Positions 47,582 through 59,064 of a stretch of 64,000 bases of DNA are shown here, piece by piece (position 1 is the stretch's first letter; the number at the start of each line of letters is the position of its first letter). The translations under genes and the position numbers were made by a program. The stretch is from positions 444,162 through 508,161 of the forward strand of contig JAIXQF010000004.1 in NCBI GenBank assembly GCA_027484085.1, given 5' to 3'. The notes beneath the pieces were generated by a model. That model was not told the origin of the DNA. It was given only the letters and a program-made list of their open reading frames with translations, and did not search any database. This DNA comes from Actinomycetales bacterium (GTDB lineage Bacteria; Actinomycetota; Actinomycetes; S36-B12; UBA5976).

Positions 47582-48535
47582 TTACTTGAGCCATCCATCG
47601 ACGATGTCCTTGTGAGCATCGATCCACTTCTGAGCTGCAACTGCAGGATCAGTTCCGGATTCGATGTCAGCAGCAACTTCATTCTGGTCTGCGTTAGTCC
47701 AGCTGAAGTTCTTGACAATCTTGGTGAAGGCATCGTTTGCATCCATTACCTTAGGTGTTGCCAACTTGATCAGAGGTGACTCTGGGTAGTCGGTTAGACC
47801 TGAAGCTTGTTCTGGATCGGTCCAGTCATTGGCTGGGAACTTGATACGAGCCAATGGAACCTTCGCTAGGAAGTTCTGTGGTTCGTAGAAGTAACCAATA
47901 GCAGCAGTCTTGTCTGCATCAGCCTTTGTGAATACATCGATCAGTGCCTGCTCGGAACCAGTAGAGATAACTGTGAAGTTAAGTCCGTTAGCTGAAACCA
48001 TTTTTTCACCGATAGTGGTGTATCCCGGAGGACCTTCGTACCAAGCGCCCTTACCCTTTGATTCGTCAGTGACGAATAGGTCAGCGTACTTGTTCAAGTT
48101 TGCTGAGTCAGTGATGTCTGGGTATTCGTCAGCCATCCACTGTGGGACGTACATACCGATTAGGCCGATGTTTCCGTTTTCGCCAACTTCAACAAGTGCG
48201 CCACGGTCTGCCCATTCTTGCCAGCGGCCGCCGCCCCAGTCTTCAATAACTAGGTCAACAGATCCACTTTCCATTGCATCGTAAGTAACGCCTGCTTCAG
48301 CAAGTGTTACCTGCGAGATTTCGCAACCATTTGCCTTAGCAATTTCGGTTACTACCTGTGCTGAAGCGGTGTAACCAACCCATGCATGCATTGCAATTGC
48401 GTACGAACCACAGTCGCCGGCTGGTGCGTCTGATGCTTCAGCATCTACACCCGCTCCACCACATGCGCTAAGCAACAACGCTGCTGCTGCGGCAAGCACT
48501 GAAGCTTTAGCACCAACTCTTTTGTTCCGAACCAT
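47582..48535 (-). CDS. proX: glycine betaine/proline-betaine ABC transporter substrate-binding lipoprotein
   Basis: Lipobox LLLSACGG; OpuAC-like fold (MHAWVGYTASAQVVTEIAKANGC, DLVIEDWGGGRWQEWADRGALVE); start at 48535. Confidence 0.88.
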   Translation of the reverse strand: MVRNKRVGAKASVLAAAAALLLSACGGAGVDAEASDAPAGDCGSYAIAMHAWVGYTASAQVVTEIAKANGCEISQVTLAEAGVTYDAMESGSVDLVIEDWGGGRWQEWADRGALVEVGENGNIGLIGMYVPQWMADEYPDITDSANLNKYADLFVTDESKGKGAWYEGPPGYTTIGEKMVSANGLNFTVISTGSEQALIDVFTKADADKTAAIGYFYEPQNFLAKVPLARIKFPANDWTDPEQASGLTDYPESPLIKLATPKVMDANDAFTKIVKNFSWTNADQNEVAADIESGTDPAVAAQKWIDAHKDIVDGWLK

Positions 48536-48605
48536 TCTTATCTCCTCGCTAGGAAATGAACTGTCTTGCGACAGTCCCTCAAACCAACGTTTGTTAGTTT
48601 GAAAT

Positions 48606-50585
48606 CTAGTGCTTCGGGGCCGAATTTCGGGCCACCATGTACTGGGCAATTCGGTCAATCATCACGCCGAGCAACAGGATGCAAAAGCCTGCTACTAGGC
48701 CTTTACCCTGCAACTCAGGCTTTGAGGACCCGAGCAAGACCAAATATCCAAGTCCGCCAGCCCCGACAAAGCCACCGATAACCACAACTGCAAGTACAAA
48801 TATCAATCCTTGATTAGTTGCCAAAAGTAGGGACTTCTTTGCCGCTGGAAGTTGTACTTTCGTTATCAACTGCCACTTTGTGGAACCGGTAGAAGTGGCG
48901 GCCTCGATCATGTTCACCGGAACATCCCGAATGCCCTGACCGACGATTTTCACCACGATCGGGATTGAGTAAACAATGCCAGTTGCAATTGCAGTAAATC
49001 TGGATGGGCCAAAGAAGCCGAGCATAGGTATTAAGTAAACAAAGGCAGGCAAGGTCTGTCCCGCATCCAGAATTGGCCTAAGAGCGCGTTCAGCTCGCGC
49101 ATTGCGCCCAATCCAAACGCCAGCAATTACGCCAACCACCATGGTCAATAAAGTTGCCACGATGGTTTGGGTAAACGTAATCATGGTGTCGTACCAAAGG
49201 CCGGTCGCAACGATTGCACCGAGCAAGGTAGCAGAGACAATTGCTGACCTAATGCCACCAAGGATCAATGACATAAGTGTGATCATCACAACTGTGAGAT
49301 ACCAAGGAGAGTTGGCAAGAACGCTTTCAAGTGGGTTCAATACGCCGACCGTAACGGCTTTACTTAAACCTGCGGTGAGAAATTCCATGTTCTCGGTAAC
49401 CCATTTAACGGAAGAGTCAGAGGCACTCGCAATTTGCTTGCTGATATCAATTTGCTTTGGAAAGAATGCCGCCCATGCCAATTGACGAGATAGCACAATG
49501 CCAACTATCGCGAGAATGCCAGCAATTGCTAACCCAATCCGCCGGCGCTTGCGATCTGCGTCTGAAGGTGGGACGAAGGTATCTTGGCTTGAAATTGCAG
49601 CCGAGGTACTGCGGTCCAGCATGATTGCGATAAGAACCACAGCAATGCCGGCAACAAAACCTTCGCCAACATTTCGAATAATCAACGCGTCAATAACTGG
49701 CTTACCAAGACCAGGAGCGCCAATCAGGGCAGCAATTACGACGAACGAAAGTGCCGCCATAACGGTTTGATTCACGCCCATGATGATGGTGCGCGATGAC
49801 ATCGGGAGTTGAACTTTTTGAAGCAACTGTCGCTTCGTAGTTCCCATCGAGATGCTGGCTTCAACTGGGCTGGTTGGAACCCCACGAATTCCAAATGCAG
49901 TTAAGCGAACGGCAATCGGAATGCTGTAAACCATGGTTGCGATAGTTGCCGAAGCTGGTCCAATAAGAAAGAACAGAGCAAGCGGGGCCAAGTAAACCAA
50001 AGTCGGCAGAATCTGCGCTAGATCAAGAATCGGCGTCACGGCTTTTAATACGCGATCCGATAGACCAGCCCAGATACCAACGGGGATACCGATAGCAAGC
50101 GAGAGAATGACGGCTGCAAAAGTCATAGCCAAGGTGTCCATTGAGTCAGTCCATAACCCAAGGGCGCCGCAAGCGAAAGTTAACGCAACTGCGGCGGTTG
50201 CCATGCGAATGTTTGAAACTGCGTAAACCACAAATCCGATAACGGAAATAACGCCAAGCCAACCAAGCACTGGAATGCTAGAGCTACCGCTTGGAATAGC
50301 AATGAGTTCACGTGAAAGCGTTACAAATCCATCGATAAATTCTCGAATTGGGTTAAAGAAGAACTTAAAGGCGGCCCCATCGGTGCGGTTATCTCTAATT
50401 GAGTCTGCGACCTCACCTGCCCAAGTAGTAAAGGGTGAGTTGTCCGGATTGTCTAACTCAAGAGTTGCCTTACCACGCAAAAATTGTGCAAGAACGATCC
50501 AAGAAAGCAAGAGCCCGCCAAGAATCCACCGCCGACTTATTCGCTTTGGCGTAATCGCAATGATTGGTTCAGTTCGGACGCTCAT
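48606..50585 (-). CDS. proW: betaine ABC transporter permease, tandem ProW-ProW fusion
   Basis: 659 aa with two permease domains, each with an EAA-like loop ([47 protein letters not shown]). Confidence 0.9.
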   Translation of the reverse strand: MSVRTEPIIAITPKRISRRWILGGLLLSWIVLAQFLRGKATLELDNPDNSPFTTWAGEVADSIRDNRTDGAAFKFFFNPIREFIDGFVTLSRELIAIPSGSSSIPVLGWLGVISVIGFVVYAVSNIRMATAAVALTFACGALGLWTDSMDTLAMTFAAVILSLAIGIPVGIWAGLSDRVLKAVTPILDLAQILPTLVYLAPLALFFLIGPASATIATMVYSIPIAVRLTAFGIRGVPTSPVEASISMGTTKRQLLQKVQLPMSSRTIIMGVNQTVMAALSFVVIAALIGAPGLGKPVIDALIIRNVGEGFVAGIAVVLIAIMLDRSTSAAISSQDTFVPPSDADRKRRRIGLAIAGILAIVGIVLSRQLAWAAFFPKQIDISKQIASASDSSVKWVTENMEFLTAGLSKAVTVGVLNPLESVLANSPWYLTVVMITLMSLILGGIRSAIVSATLLGAIVATGLWYDTMITFTQTIVATLLTMVVGVIAGVWIGRNARAERALRPILDAGQTLPAFVYLIPMLGFFGPSRFTAIATGIVYSIPIVVKIVGQGIRDVPVNMIEAATSTGSTKWQLITKVQLPAAKKSLLLATNQGLIFVLAVVVIGGFVGAGGLGYLVLLGSSKPELQGKGLVAGFCILLLGVMIDRIAQYMVARNSAPKH

Positions 50586-51616
50586 GCCTCAGTACCGCCA
50601 CCAACAACTTGCAAGATATCGCGTGACTTGATGTAGCCAATTACATTTCCATTCGCAACAACCGCAACTGGTCCATTCGCATCAAGTACTGCTGCAGTTG
50701 CGTCGCGAATAATTGTTTCGGCTGGAATAGTGCGGCCAGTAGCTGTCTCGGTATCAGCCAATGGACGCGCAATTGTTCGAACTGTCAACACATGCGACTT
50801 TGGAATATCGCGAGTGAAGTCCTCGACATAGGCATCGGCTGGATTGGCGATTAGTTCTTCGGCAGTTCCCATTTGTACAACGGCACCGTCGCGCATGATT
50901 GCAATGCGATCACCGAGCTTAAGAGCTTCTGAAAGATCATGTGTGATGAAAACCATGGTCTTGCCGAGTTCTTCATGAAGTCGAATAACTTCGGTTTGCA
51001 TGTCACGGCGAATCAATGGATCAAGTGCCGAGAATGGTTCATCAAGGAACATAACATCAGGATTAACTGCGAGGGCCCGAGCTAGGCCAACGCGTTGCTG
51101 CATACCGCCAGAGAGCTGTTCTGGATATGCGTAGGCAAATCCTTGAAGTCCAACGAGCTCGATCACTTCATTGGCTCGGGCATGACGCTTTTCTTTGCTA
51201 ACACCATTTACTTCTAGTGCGAATGCAATGTTGTCGATAACTTTACGATGCGGCAACAATCCGAAGTTCTGAAACACCATCGAAAACTTGGTGCGACGCA
51301 ACTCACGAAGGCGAGCATCGCTAACCTTCATAATGTCTTCACCGTTGAGCACAACACTTCCAGATGTTGGTTCAATCAAACGAGTTAAGCAACGAACCAG
51401 TGTAGATTTGCCGGATCCCGAAAGTCCCATGACAACGAAAACTTCTCCTGGCGCCACATCAAAGGAAACGTCCCTTACTGCGGCAGTATTGCCAGTCTTT
51501 TCTCTGAGCTCAGCACGAGGCAAGCTGGCATCAGCACTTCCAACAATCTTTTCTGGATTTGGCCCGAATACTTGCCAAAGATTATTGACCGAGATGGCAC
51601 TGCTGACTTCAGACAT
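50582..51616 (-). CDS. proV: glycine betaine ABC transporter ATP-binding protein
   Basis: [66 protein letters not shown]-terminal CBS-like region. Confidence 0.94.
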   Translation of the reverse strand: MSEVSSAISVNNLWQVFGPNPEKIVGSADASLPRAELREKTGNTAAVRDVSFDVAPGEVFVVMGLSGSGKSTLVRCLTRLIEPTSGSVVLNGEDIMKVSDARLRELRRTKFSMVFQNFGLLPHRKVIDNIAFALEVNGVSKEKRHARANEVIELVGLQGFAYAYPEQLSGGMQQRVGLARALAVNPDVMFLDEPFSALDPLIRRDMQTEVIRLHEELGKTMVFITHDLSEALKLGDRIAIMRDGAVVQMGTAEELIANPADAYVEDFTRDIPKSHVLTVRTIARPLADTETATGRTIPAETIIRDATAAVLDANGPVAVVANGNVIGYIKSRDILQVVGGGTEA

Positions 51617-53114
51617 TTACTTGACCTTTCGTTGGGGTGAACCACTCCGATGGTGCTGGAGCTAGATTTTGCCAAATGTGTTTGCGCTCTAGATATTCTG
51701 CTAGACCGGCTTCGCCAAGTTCGCGTCCGTTACCTGATTGTTTGAAACCGCCCCATTCAGCCTGGGCTACATATGGGTGGTAATCGTTTATCCAAATCGT
51801 CCCGTGACGAAGTCCGCGTGCTACTCGTTGCGCCTTTTCTGAGTCGCTGGTCCAGACGGCACCAGCCAATCCAAAGATTGTGTCGTTTCCAAGCTTGACT
51901 GCTTCTTCTTCGGTTTCAAAGGTTTCAACAGTCAGAATTGGCCCAAATGATTCGTCTTGGACGCAACTCATCTCGGTGGTGCAGTTATCCAAGACAGTTG
52001 GGCGATAGAAGAAGCCATTTGCAAACTGCGATCCCTCTGGCCGTTTACCGCCAGCTCGCAATACCGCACCTTCAGCAAGAGCATCTGCAACATAACGCTC
52101 AACTTTGTCGCGATGCGCAGCACTAATCAAGGCTCCCGTTTCGGCATCTTCATCGTAGGCGCCACCGAGTCGAATCAATTCAGCTCGTCGAGCAATTTCA
52201 TCGACAACCTGATCATGAACTTTTTTCTCGACTAGAAGGCGAGCGCCAGCAGAACAAACTTGGCCGGAGTGCAAGAAGACCGCGGTCAATGCGTTATCGA
52301 TTGCCGCATCAAGATCGGCATCAGCAAAGATGATATTTGGATTTTTACCACCAAGTTCGAGTGCTACTCGCTTAACGGTCTCCGCAGAATTAATCATCAA
52401 TCGCTTACCGGTAGCCAGGCTGCCCGTGAAAGAAACCATATCGACGCCTGGGTGAGTACTTAATGGCCCACCAGCAACAGCGCCTGAACCAAGTACTAAG
52501 TTCGCAACTCCTGAAGGAAGTCCCGCTTCAGCAAAAACATCCATCATCATTGATGTTGTCGTCGGGGTTAATTCGCTTGGCTTAATGACAAATGTGCAAC
52601 CGCTTGCGATCGCTGGCGCCATCTTCCAAGATGCCTGCAAAAGGGGATAGTTCCAAGGTGTAATCATTGCAACAACACCAATTGGTTCAGATGTCATGGT
52701 GCTGCGAACATTTTCGCGTCCTGGATCGACTTCACGATCATGCGACTTAGGTGCCAACTTGGCAAAGTATTTGAACACTGAGATCACGTCATCAATGTCG
52801 TACCGCGCTTCAACAATTCTTTTTGCAGTATCTTCAGATTCGGCTTGAGCGAATAATTCCTTGTCGCGTTCCAGAATTTCAGCTACTTGTTCCAAAATCT
52901 TTCCGCGCTGTTCGCCGCTGAAGGATGGCCAATGTGTTCCATCAAACGTTTTTCTGGCGGAATCAATTGCTGCAACTGTGTCAGCAGCTCCACCTTCATG
53001 GAATGTTGCAACTAAGTGTCCATCAGCAGGGTGCAAGACATTTCGGATTTCACCCGAGGAACTTCCTTGGCGCTTTCCGTCGATGAACAACTCTGTTACT
53101 TTTTCGTATTTCAT
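51609..53114 (-). CDS. betB: betaine-aldehyde dehydrogenase-like aldehyde dehydrogenase
   Basis: [72 protein letters not shown]; context with betA and proVWX. Confidence 0.88.
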   Translation of the reverse strand: MKYEKVTELFIDGKRQGSSSGEIRNVLHPADGHLVATFHEGGAADTVAAIDSARKTFDGTHWPSFSGEQRGKILEQVAEILERDKELFAQAESEDTAKRIVEARYDIDDVISVFKYFAKLAPKSHDREVDPGRENVRSTMTSEPIGVVAMITPWNYPLLQASWKMAPAIASGCTFVIKPSELTPTTTSMMMDVFAEAGLPSGVANLVLGSGAVAGGPLSTHPGVDMVSFTGSLATGKRLMINSAETVKRVALELGGKNPNIIFADADLDAAIDNALTAVFLHSGQVCSAGARLLVEKKVHDQVVDEIARRAELIRLGGAYDEDAETGALISAAHRDKVERYVADALAEGAVLRAGGKRPEGSQFANGFFYRPTVLDNCTTEMSCVQDESFGPILTVETFETEEEAVKLGNDTIFGLAGAVWTSDSEKAQRVARGLRHGTIWINDYHPYVAQAEWGGFKQSGNGRELGEAGLAEYLERKHIWQNLAPAPSEWFTPTKGQVNV

Positions 53115-53125
53115 AGGTAAAAACC

Positions 53126-53905
53126 TTACTCCCGCCAGAAGTTCGGATTGCCCGAAAGTTTGGATGCGCTTTGTTTCACAATGTGACCTAATGACTCAAA
53201 GTCATCAGGCTTTATTCGACTTGCAGGTCCAGAAATAACAAGTGCGGCTGTTACTTCATCATGTTCATTGCGAATTGGCGCAGCCACCGCCATGAAGTCG
53301 GTTTCCATTTCTTGATTCGCAACGGCATAACCGAGTTCTCGCACGCGCTTTAACTCTTTTTCAAGAGCCTCTCCGGAGGTAATTGTGTTCTGGGCCAACT
53401 TCGTCCAAGAATCTGGTCGAGCTGCAATTCGATCAGATTCATCCAGCCATGCAGTAAGCGCTTTACCGCTGGCCGTGCAGTGAGTTGGGACGCTTTGGCC
53501 TAGCCAGCTTCGCATCGACACCATTGATGGTCCAATAACTTGATCAACATAAAGCACACGATTGTTGTCCAGTACCGCAATATTGACTGTCTCACCAACC
53601 TCAGCAGCTAATGCTTTGGTAACAGCGCGCGATCCTGAAACTGCATCAAGTGAACTGGTAACTGAGCCAGCGAGCCGGACTAAGCCAAGCCCAAGTCGGT
53701 AACGTCCGCGATCTGAAACTTGGTCGACTAAGCCACGATTTAATAGAGCAGTCATCAGTCGAGAGGCTGTGGATTTATGAACTCCAAGGTCGGCTGCGAT
53801 TTCAGTGACACCAGATTCACCGCGTTGGGCCAGGATTTCCAAGATCGTCAGCGCGCGATCTACCGATTGAACGGAACTACTTTCCGCCAAATGAGTGTTG
53901 CCCAT
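53126..53905 (-). CDS. IclR-family transcriptional regulator
   Basis: VDRALTILEILAQRGESGVTEIAADLGVHKSTASRLMTALLNRGLV; IclR effector domain. Confidence 0.93.
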   Translation of the reverse strand: MGNTHLAESSSVQSVDRALTILEILAQRGESGVTEIAADLGVHKSTASRLMTALLNRGLVDQVSDRGRYRLGLGLVRLAGSVTSSLDAVSGSRAVTKALAAEVGETVNIAVLDNNRVLYVDQVIGPSMVSMRSWLGQSVPTHCTASGKALTAWLDESDRIAARPDSWTKLAQNTITSGEALEKELKRVRELGYAVANQEMETDFMAVAAPIRNEHDEVTAALVISGPASRIKPDDFESLGHIVKQSASKLSGNPNFWRE

Positions 53906-53935
53906 GGCGCAACGTTATGCGTCATGGGCAACACT
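53894..53935. promoter_or_regulatory. 13-bp perfect inverted repeat straddling the IclR start codon
   Basis: AGTGTTGCCCATG (53894-53906)...CATGGGCAACACT (53923-53935). Confidence 0.75.
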
Positions 53936-53957
53936 TGTCAGGCGTTTTACCAATTTG

Positions 53958-55625
53958 TTAGAACAAACCGACTACTTCACCGTTTTCGAGCTTGATGGTA
54001 TTTGCTGCTGGAACCTTAGGAAGGCCTGGCATTGTCATGATGTCTCCAGTCACAACAACGATGAACTCAGCACCGGCACTTAAGCGAATCTCACGGATAG
54101 CAATTGTGTGACCTGAAGGAGCGCCCTTAGCTGCCGCATCTGTCGAGAACGAGTATTGCGTCTTTGCCATACAGATAGGGAAGTGACCGTAACCAGCATC
54201 CTCAAATACCTTGAACTGATCCTTGACGCTCTTATCGGCTACTACCTCAGCAGCGTCGTAAATCTCGGTTGCAATTGTTGAGACCTTATCCCAAAGTGAC
54301 ATTGTGTCTGGGTAAAGCGGCTTGAATGAAGCAGAACCACTTTCCGCAAGTTCCACAACCTTCTTTGCAAGCTCAGTCGTGCCCTTGCTGCCTTCAGCCC
54401 AGTGTGTACAACGAATTGCATCCACACCAATTTCAGCGCAGAACTTTTGGACTGCTGCGAACTCAGCATCGGTGTCAGTTGTGAAGTTGTTTACTCCAAC
54501 TACAACTGGCACGCCAAACTTTTGGACGTTACGAATGTGGCGTCCAAGGTTTGCCAAACCGGCTTCAACTGCTGCAACGTTTTCCTTACCAAGATCATCC
54601 TTGGCAACACCGCCATGCATTTTGAGAGCACGAACCGTTGCCACAATTACAGCTGCAGCTGGTTCAAGTCCTGCCTTGCGGCATTTGATGTCAAAGAATT
54701 TCTCGGCACCAAGGTCGGCTCCGAAGCCGGCTTCGGTTACTACATAGTCACCAAGTCTTAGTGCTGTGTCAGTTGCCAATACGGTGTTGCAACCATGCGC
54801 GATGTTCGCAAACGGTCCACCGTGTACGAATGCTGGGTTGTTCTCAAGTGTCTGAACCAAGTTAGGCATCAAAGCATCTTTAAGAAGAACAGTCATTGCA
54901 CCGTTGGCATTCAACTGTGCTGCAGTAACGGCGACCTTGTCGCGGGTGTATCCCACAACAATGTTTCCAAGGCGTCGCTCTAGATCGTCAAGATCCATAG
55001 CAAGGCAAAGGATTGCCATTACTTCACTTGCAACTGTGATGTCGAAGCCTGCTTCACGTGGGTAACCATTTCCTGGTCCACCAAGCGCAGCTGTGATTTC
55101 GCGCAGAGCACGATCGTTCATGTCGATAACGCGCTTCCAAGCAATGCGTCGCACATCAATACCAAGTTCGTTACCCCAGTAAATGTGGTTATCAAGCATG
55201 GCGGAAAGCAAGTTATGCGCAGCGCCGATCGCATGGAAATCACCTGTGAAGTGAAGGTTGATATCTTCCATTGGAACTACTTGGGCGAAACCGCCACCGG
55301 CAGCGCCACCCTTCATTCCAAAGCAAGGACCTAGCGATGGTTCGCGTAGACAAACAATGGCTTTCTTGCCAATGGCGTTAAGGCCGTCACCCAAACCAAC
55401 AGTGGTTGTGGTTTTGCCTTCGCCTGCTGGCGTTGGTGTCATGGCAGTGACAAGAATCAACTTGCCCTTTGGGTTTGATTTCAGCGAAGAAATGAAGTCC
55501 ATGTTGATCTTGGCCTTGGTAGGTCCGTAGTTCAGGACTGCGTCTGCTGGAATACCGATTTTTGCCGCAACGGAAACGATTGGTTCCGTTGTAGCTGCCC
55601 GAGCAATATCGATATCTGATTTCAT
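53958..55625 (-). CDS. fhs: formate-tetrahydrofolate ligase
   Basis: [69 protein letters not shown]; start MKSDIDIA at 55625. Confidence 0.97.
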   Translation of the reverse strand: MKSDIDIARAATTEPIVSVAAKIGIPADAVLNYGPTKAKINMDFISSLKSNPKGKLILVTAMTPTPAGEGKTTTTVGLGDGLNAIGKKAIVCLREPSLGPCFGMKGGAAGGGFAQVVPMEDINLHFTGDFHAIGAAHNLLSAMLDNHIYWGNELGIDVRRIAWKRVIDMNDRALREITAALGGPGNGYPREAGFDITVASEVMAILCLAMDLDDLERRLGNIVVGYTRDKVAVTAAQLNANGAMTVLLKDALMPNLVQTLENNPAFVHGGPFANIAHGCNTVLATDTALRLGDYVVTEAGFGADLGAEKFFDIKCRKAGLEPAAAVIVATVRALKMHGGVAKDDLGKENVAAVEAGLANLGRHIRNVQKFGVPVVVGVNNFTTDTDAEFAAVQKFCAEIGVDAIRCTHWAEGSKGTTELAKKVVELAESGSASFKPLYPDTMSLWDKVSTIATEIYDAAEVVADKSVKDQFKVFEDAGYGHFPICMAKTQYSFSTDAAAKGAPSGHTIAIREIRLSAGAEFIVVVTGDIMTMPGLPKVPAANTIKLENGEVVGLF

Positions 55626-57118
55626 GCGAGTAACTCCTTCTTGCGCTTGTCGACCCATTCGTCAAGCTCTTCTTTGATTGCGGAATCCATTGCTGGAGGT
55701 TCGTATTCGTCGATCATCTTGTGAGCAAGTTCATTTGCACGGATGTCGGTGGTCTTTGATCCATTGCGTGACCAGCGATCGAAGTTATCTGAGGAAGATA
55801 GGAATGGGCGGTAGAAGCAATCGCGGAAGCGTTCCATGGTGTGCATAGTTCCTAGGAAGTGACCACCATGTCCAGCTTCTTCATGTGCACCAAAAGCAAG
55901 TGATGCCTCATCAATTTCAAATGGTGTGAACTCAGCCTTCATCGCCTGAAGAATTTCTACGTCCATGACGAACTTTTCGTAACAGGCAACTAGGCCACCT
56001 TCAAGCCAGCCAGCAGCATGCATTACGAAGTTTGTTCCCGCAAGGAAGGTTGCGTGCATGGTCATCAATGTTTGGTAACCAGCTTGTGCGTCAACAGTTT
56101 GTGCCGCATTCAGACCGCCACCACCACGGAATGGCAAGTTGAAGTGGCGAGCAATTTGGCCAGTGCAAAGCAGACCCATTGCTGATTCTGGGGTACCAAA
56201 CATTGGGGAACCGGACTGCATGTCGATGTTGGAAAGGAATGACCCAAATACAACTGGGCAACCAGGACGAACAAGTTGAGCAAGAGCGATGCCGCTTAAG
56301 GCTTCCGCAATTTGCTGCACAAGAGACGCAGGAATTGTGACGGGGCTCATTGCACCCATCAAAAGGAATGGCGTTAGTACACAAGGCTGACCAGCTTCGC
56401 TGTATTCAAACAGCGATTCCAACATACGGTCGTCCCAGCGAAGTGGTGAGTTGCAGTTGATCAAAGAAATGATCGCAGGAGTTTTTTCAATGCTTTCGCG
56501 AGAACCGAAAACGATTTCAGTCATCTTGATAACGTCTCTTGCGTTTAGGCCAGTTACAACGTTGCCCATGTAAGGCTTATCGCTCAATGTCTGCAAGTTG
56601 TAGATCATGTCGATGTGACGAGTGTCTAGATGTGCATCGTTAGGTTCAACAACCACGCTGCTTGACACGTCAAGATCGTCAAACATCTGGCCTAGCTTGG
56701 TGAAGTTTTGGAAGTCTTGGAGTGTTCCATCGCGACGTTCACCTAAGTCGCGAACGAATGGAGGCCCGTAAACTCCAGCGAACACCATGTTGTCGCCACC
56801 AATGATGACGTTGTTCTTTGGATTGCGAGCTTGCAACGTGAATTCGCTTGGCGCCTTAGCGACTTGTTCCAGAATCCATTCCGGATCGAACTTAACGTTG
56901 TTGCCTTCAACTTTTTGTCCAGCAGCACGGAACATGTCCAGTGCGCGTTCGTGCATGAATTCAATTCCCATTTCGGAAACAATTCGTCGCCATCCTTTGT
57001 CCAGGACAGCCATGGCGTCCTGCGACAGAATTTCGTAACGAGGGCTTTTGTTCTGGAACATAACGGGCTCCTGATCTGCGGCTATCAAATCTGATAACAA
57101 GTTGAATTTTTTCATCAA
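55622..57118 (-). CDS. trimethylamine methyltransferase (MttB) family protein, non-pyrrolysine, MtgB-like
   Basis: 498-aa uninterrupted [83 protein letters not shown]; no in-frame TAG. Confidence 0.92.
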   Translation of the reverse strand: MMKKFNLLSDLIAADQEPVMFQNKSPRYEILSQDAMAVLDKGWRRIVSEMGIEFMHERALDMFRAAGQKVEGNNVKFDPEWILEQVAKAPSEFTLQARNPKNNVIIGGDNMVFAGVYGPPFVRDLGERRDGTLQDFQNFTKLGQMFDDLDVSSSVVVEPNDAHLDTRHIDMIYNLQTLSDKPYMGNVVTGLNARDVIKMTEIVFGSRESIEKTPAIISLINCNSPLRWDDRMLESLFEYSEAGQPCVLTPFLLMGAMSPVTIPASLVQQIAEALSGIALAQLVRPGCPVVFGSFLSNIDMQSGSPMFGTPESAMGLLCTGQIARHFNLPFRGGGGLNAAQTVDAQAGYQTLMTMHATFLAGTNFVMHAAGWLEGGLVACYEKFVMDVEILQAMKAEFTPFEIDEASLAFGAHEEAGHGGHFLGTMHTMERFRDCFYRPFLSSSDNFDRWSRNGSKTTDIRANELAHKMIDEYEPPAMDSAIKEELDEWVDKRKKELLA

Positions 57119-57156
57119 AAGTACTTGACGAATACCCGATATGTTAGCGTACGATG

Positions 57157-57172
57157 TGGAACATAGGTTCCA
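57157..57172. promoter_or_regulatory. IclR-type palindromic operator candidate
   Basis: TGGAAC-ATAG-GTTCCA in the divergent mttB/iclR intergenic, next to TACGAT (57150-57155). Confidence 0.65.
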
Positions 57173-57235
57173 GATCGTGAAACTTTATTAAGAGCTTTAG
57201 ATCTGGATTTCACCTCTATATAAGAGGGAGGCGAG

Positions 57236-58003
57236 ATGAGCGAAGAGTTAGGCGAAAAGCCCGTAACTGGAACGCAATCAATTGATCGCGCCTGCGACCT
57301 ATTAATCAGGGTCATGAATTCTGAAGACCCACAAACTCTTAGCGAATTAGTTGCAGCAACTGGCTTGGCCAAAGGCACAACTTCCCGAATCCTTAGCGCC
57401 CTAGAACGAAGCGGACTTTTGGGGCGAAGTGCCGTAGGTGGATTTGAATCGGGTCCAGTTCTAAACCAATTTGCTGTCCGCGGTGGCGCTTACACCGCAC
57501 TCATAGGTTCTCTGACTCCGGCAATGGAACGAATTGCTGACATCACGCATGAAACAGTAAGTCTGGCGGTAACTGGACATACCGGAATCGACAATATTGC
57601 TCAGGTTGAAGGCTCTTATCTACTTGGAAGTCGCAACTGGGTTGGCGAAAGTGTTCCAGCGCATTGTTCAGCAGCTGGCAAAGTCTTAATTGCCTTTGGT
57701 GCGGCTACTGCGCCTAACACACTTGCGCCACGGACTACTGAAACAATCACAGATTTCAAGGTTTTGGATCAACACATCCGAAAAGCTCGCGAAGTTGGAT
57801 ACGCAGTTATTCGAAATGAACTTGAACAAGGACTTATTGCAGTTGCAATTCCAGTTTTGGGCGCAAATGGCAAAGCAGTTGCAGCTTTGTCTGTGAGTGG
57901 CCCAGCTGAGAGAATCACACCGGGCGATGAACTACATATTGCGCAACTTATGCGCCGAGAATTAAACCAAGTGCACGGCATACAACAAGAAGGAGCGGCA
58001 TGA
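57236..58003 (+). CDS. IclR-family transcriptional regulator
   Basis: SIDRACDLLIRVMNSEDPQTLSELVAATGLAKGTTSRILSALERSGLL; GESVPAHCSAAGKVLIAFG. Confidence 0.93.
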   Translation: MSEELGEKPVTGTQSIDRACDLLIRVMNSEDPQTLSELVAATGLAKGTTSRILSALERSGLLGRSAVGGFESGPVLNQFAVRGGAYTALIGSLTPAMERIADITHETVSLAVTGHTGIDNIAQVEGSYLLGSRNWVGESVPAHCSAAGKVLIAFGAATAPNTLAPRTTETITDFKVLDQHIRKAREVGYAVIRNELEQGLIAVAIPVLGANGKAVAALSVSGPAERITPGDELHIAQLMRRELNQVHGIQQEGAA

Positions 58004-58656
58004 CACCCGACGAGATCCTAACGGAAATGTACGAACGCACCATGGAAGGCAATGCACCTCGAGTGCTTGAGCTAACCCAAATGGGACTAGAGGCAGGAAT
58101 GACTCCTGACACCATCTTGTTCGATGCACTCATCCCATCGCTCGAGGAAGTAGGTGCCCGATTCGAACGTGGTGACTACTTCGTTCCAGAAATGCTGATT
58201 GCAGGCCGTGCAATGAGTGGCGCATTAGATGTATTGCGCCCACTACTTGCCGATACCGGCGCTGAAACAGTTGGCACATTCCTAATGGGAACTGTTAAGG
58301 GCGACGTTCATGATATTGGCAAGAACTTGGTAAACATCATGCTCGAAGGTGCTGGCTTCCAGGTCATCGACATTGGCGTGCAGTGTGCACCAGAGAAGTT
58401 CATTGATGCAATCAAGGAACATCAGCCAGATGTCGTCGGAATGTCTGCATTCCTAACGACAACAATGCCGATGTTCAAGGTAAACATCCACGAAATTACC
58501 AAGGCTGGAATGCGCGATGACGTCATCATCATGGTCGGTGGCGCCCCAGTAACTCAGGAATACGCTGACGTTGTAGGAGCCGATGGTTACGCTGCGGATG
58601 CTTCAACTGCAGTTCGCAAGGCCAAGGAACTTATCGCTGTTAAGCGTGGCAAGTAA
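58000..58656 (+). CDS. corrinoid (B12-binding) methyl-carrier protein
   Basis: GDVHDIGKNLVNIMLEGAGFQVIDIGVQ (DxHxxG B12-binding motif); N-terminal methionine-synthase-like cap. Confidence 0.95.
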   Translation: MTPDEILTEMYERTMEGNAPRVLELTQMGLEAGMTPDTILFDALIPSLEEVGARFERGDYFVPEMLIAGRAMSGALDVLRPLLADTGAETVGTFLMGTVKGDVHDIGKNLVNIMLEGAGFQVIDIGVQCAPEKFIDAIKEHQPDVVGMSAFLTTTMPMFKVNIHEITKAGMRDDVIIMVGGAPVTQEYADVVGADGYAADASTAVRKAKELIAVKRGK

Positions 58657-58665
58657 CCCAAAGTC

Positions 58666-59064
58666 ATGACAACTTTCATCGCCACAATCGAACACGTAGT
58701 CAAGGGTCCCGTCTGGGGTTGCCAAGACTGCGGCCAATGCGTGCTGCATTCAACCGGCATGACTTGCCCGATGAATTGCCCAAAGACACTGCGCAATGGT
58801 CCATGTGGTGGTGTGCGAGAAAATGGTCACTGCGAAGTTAAGCCTGAAATGAAATGTGTTTGGCTAAAGGCTTACGATCGCACTCAAGATTGGCCATTGC
58901 CAGCAACTTGGAAAGCTGAATACAACCACCTTCGCCCACCGGTCGACAACCGACTAAAGGGAACCTCTTCCTGGAAAAACTTCTTTACCAAGCGTGATCG
59001 TTGGACTCCAACTGGTTGGAAGAATTCAACTGACGAATCAGCTGCGCAAGGAGCTGATCACTAA
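58666..59064 (+). CDS. MetV-like methylene-H4F reductase C-terminal/zinc-ribbon-like protein
   Basis: WGCQDCGQCVLHSTGMTCPMNCPKTLRNGPCGGVRENGHCEV; immediately upstream of metF. Confidence 0.85.
   Translation: MTTFIATIEHVVKGPVWGCQDCGQCVLHSTGMTCPMNCPKTLRNGPCGGVRENGHCEVKPEMKCVWLKAYDRTQDWPLPATWKAEYNHLRPPVDNRLKGTSSWKNFFTKRDRWTPTGWKNSTDESAAQGADH

Noticed and set aside
55622-57118. Pyrrolysine-encoding TMA methyltransferase
   Set aside because: ORF is continuous with no internal TAG, so it is a non-Pyl MttB-family member; no pyl genes seen in the window
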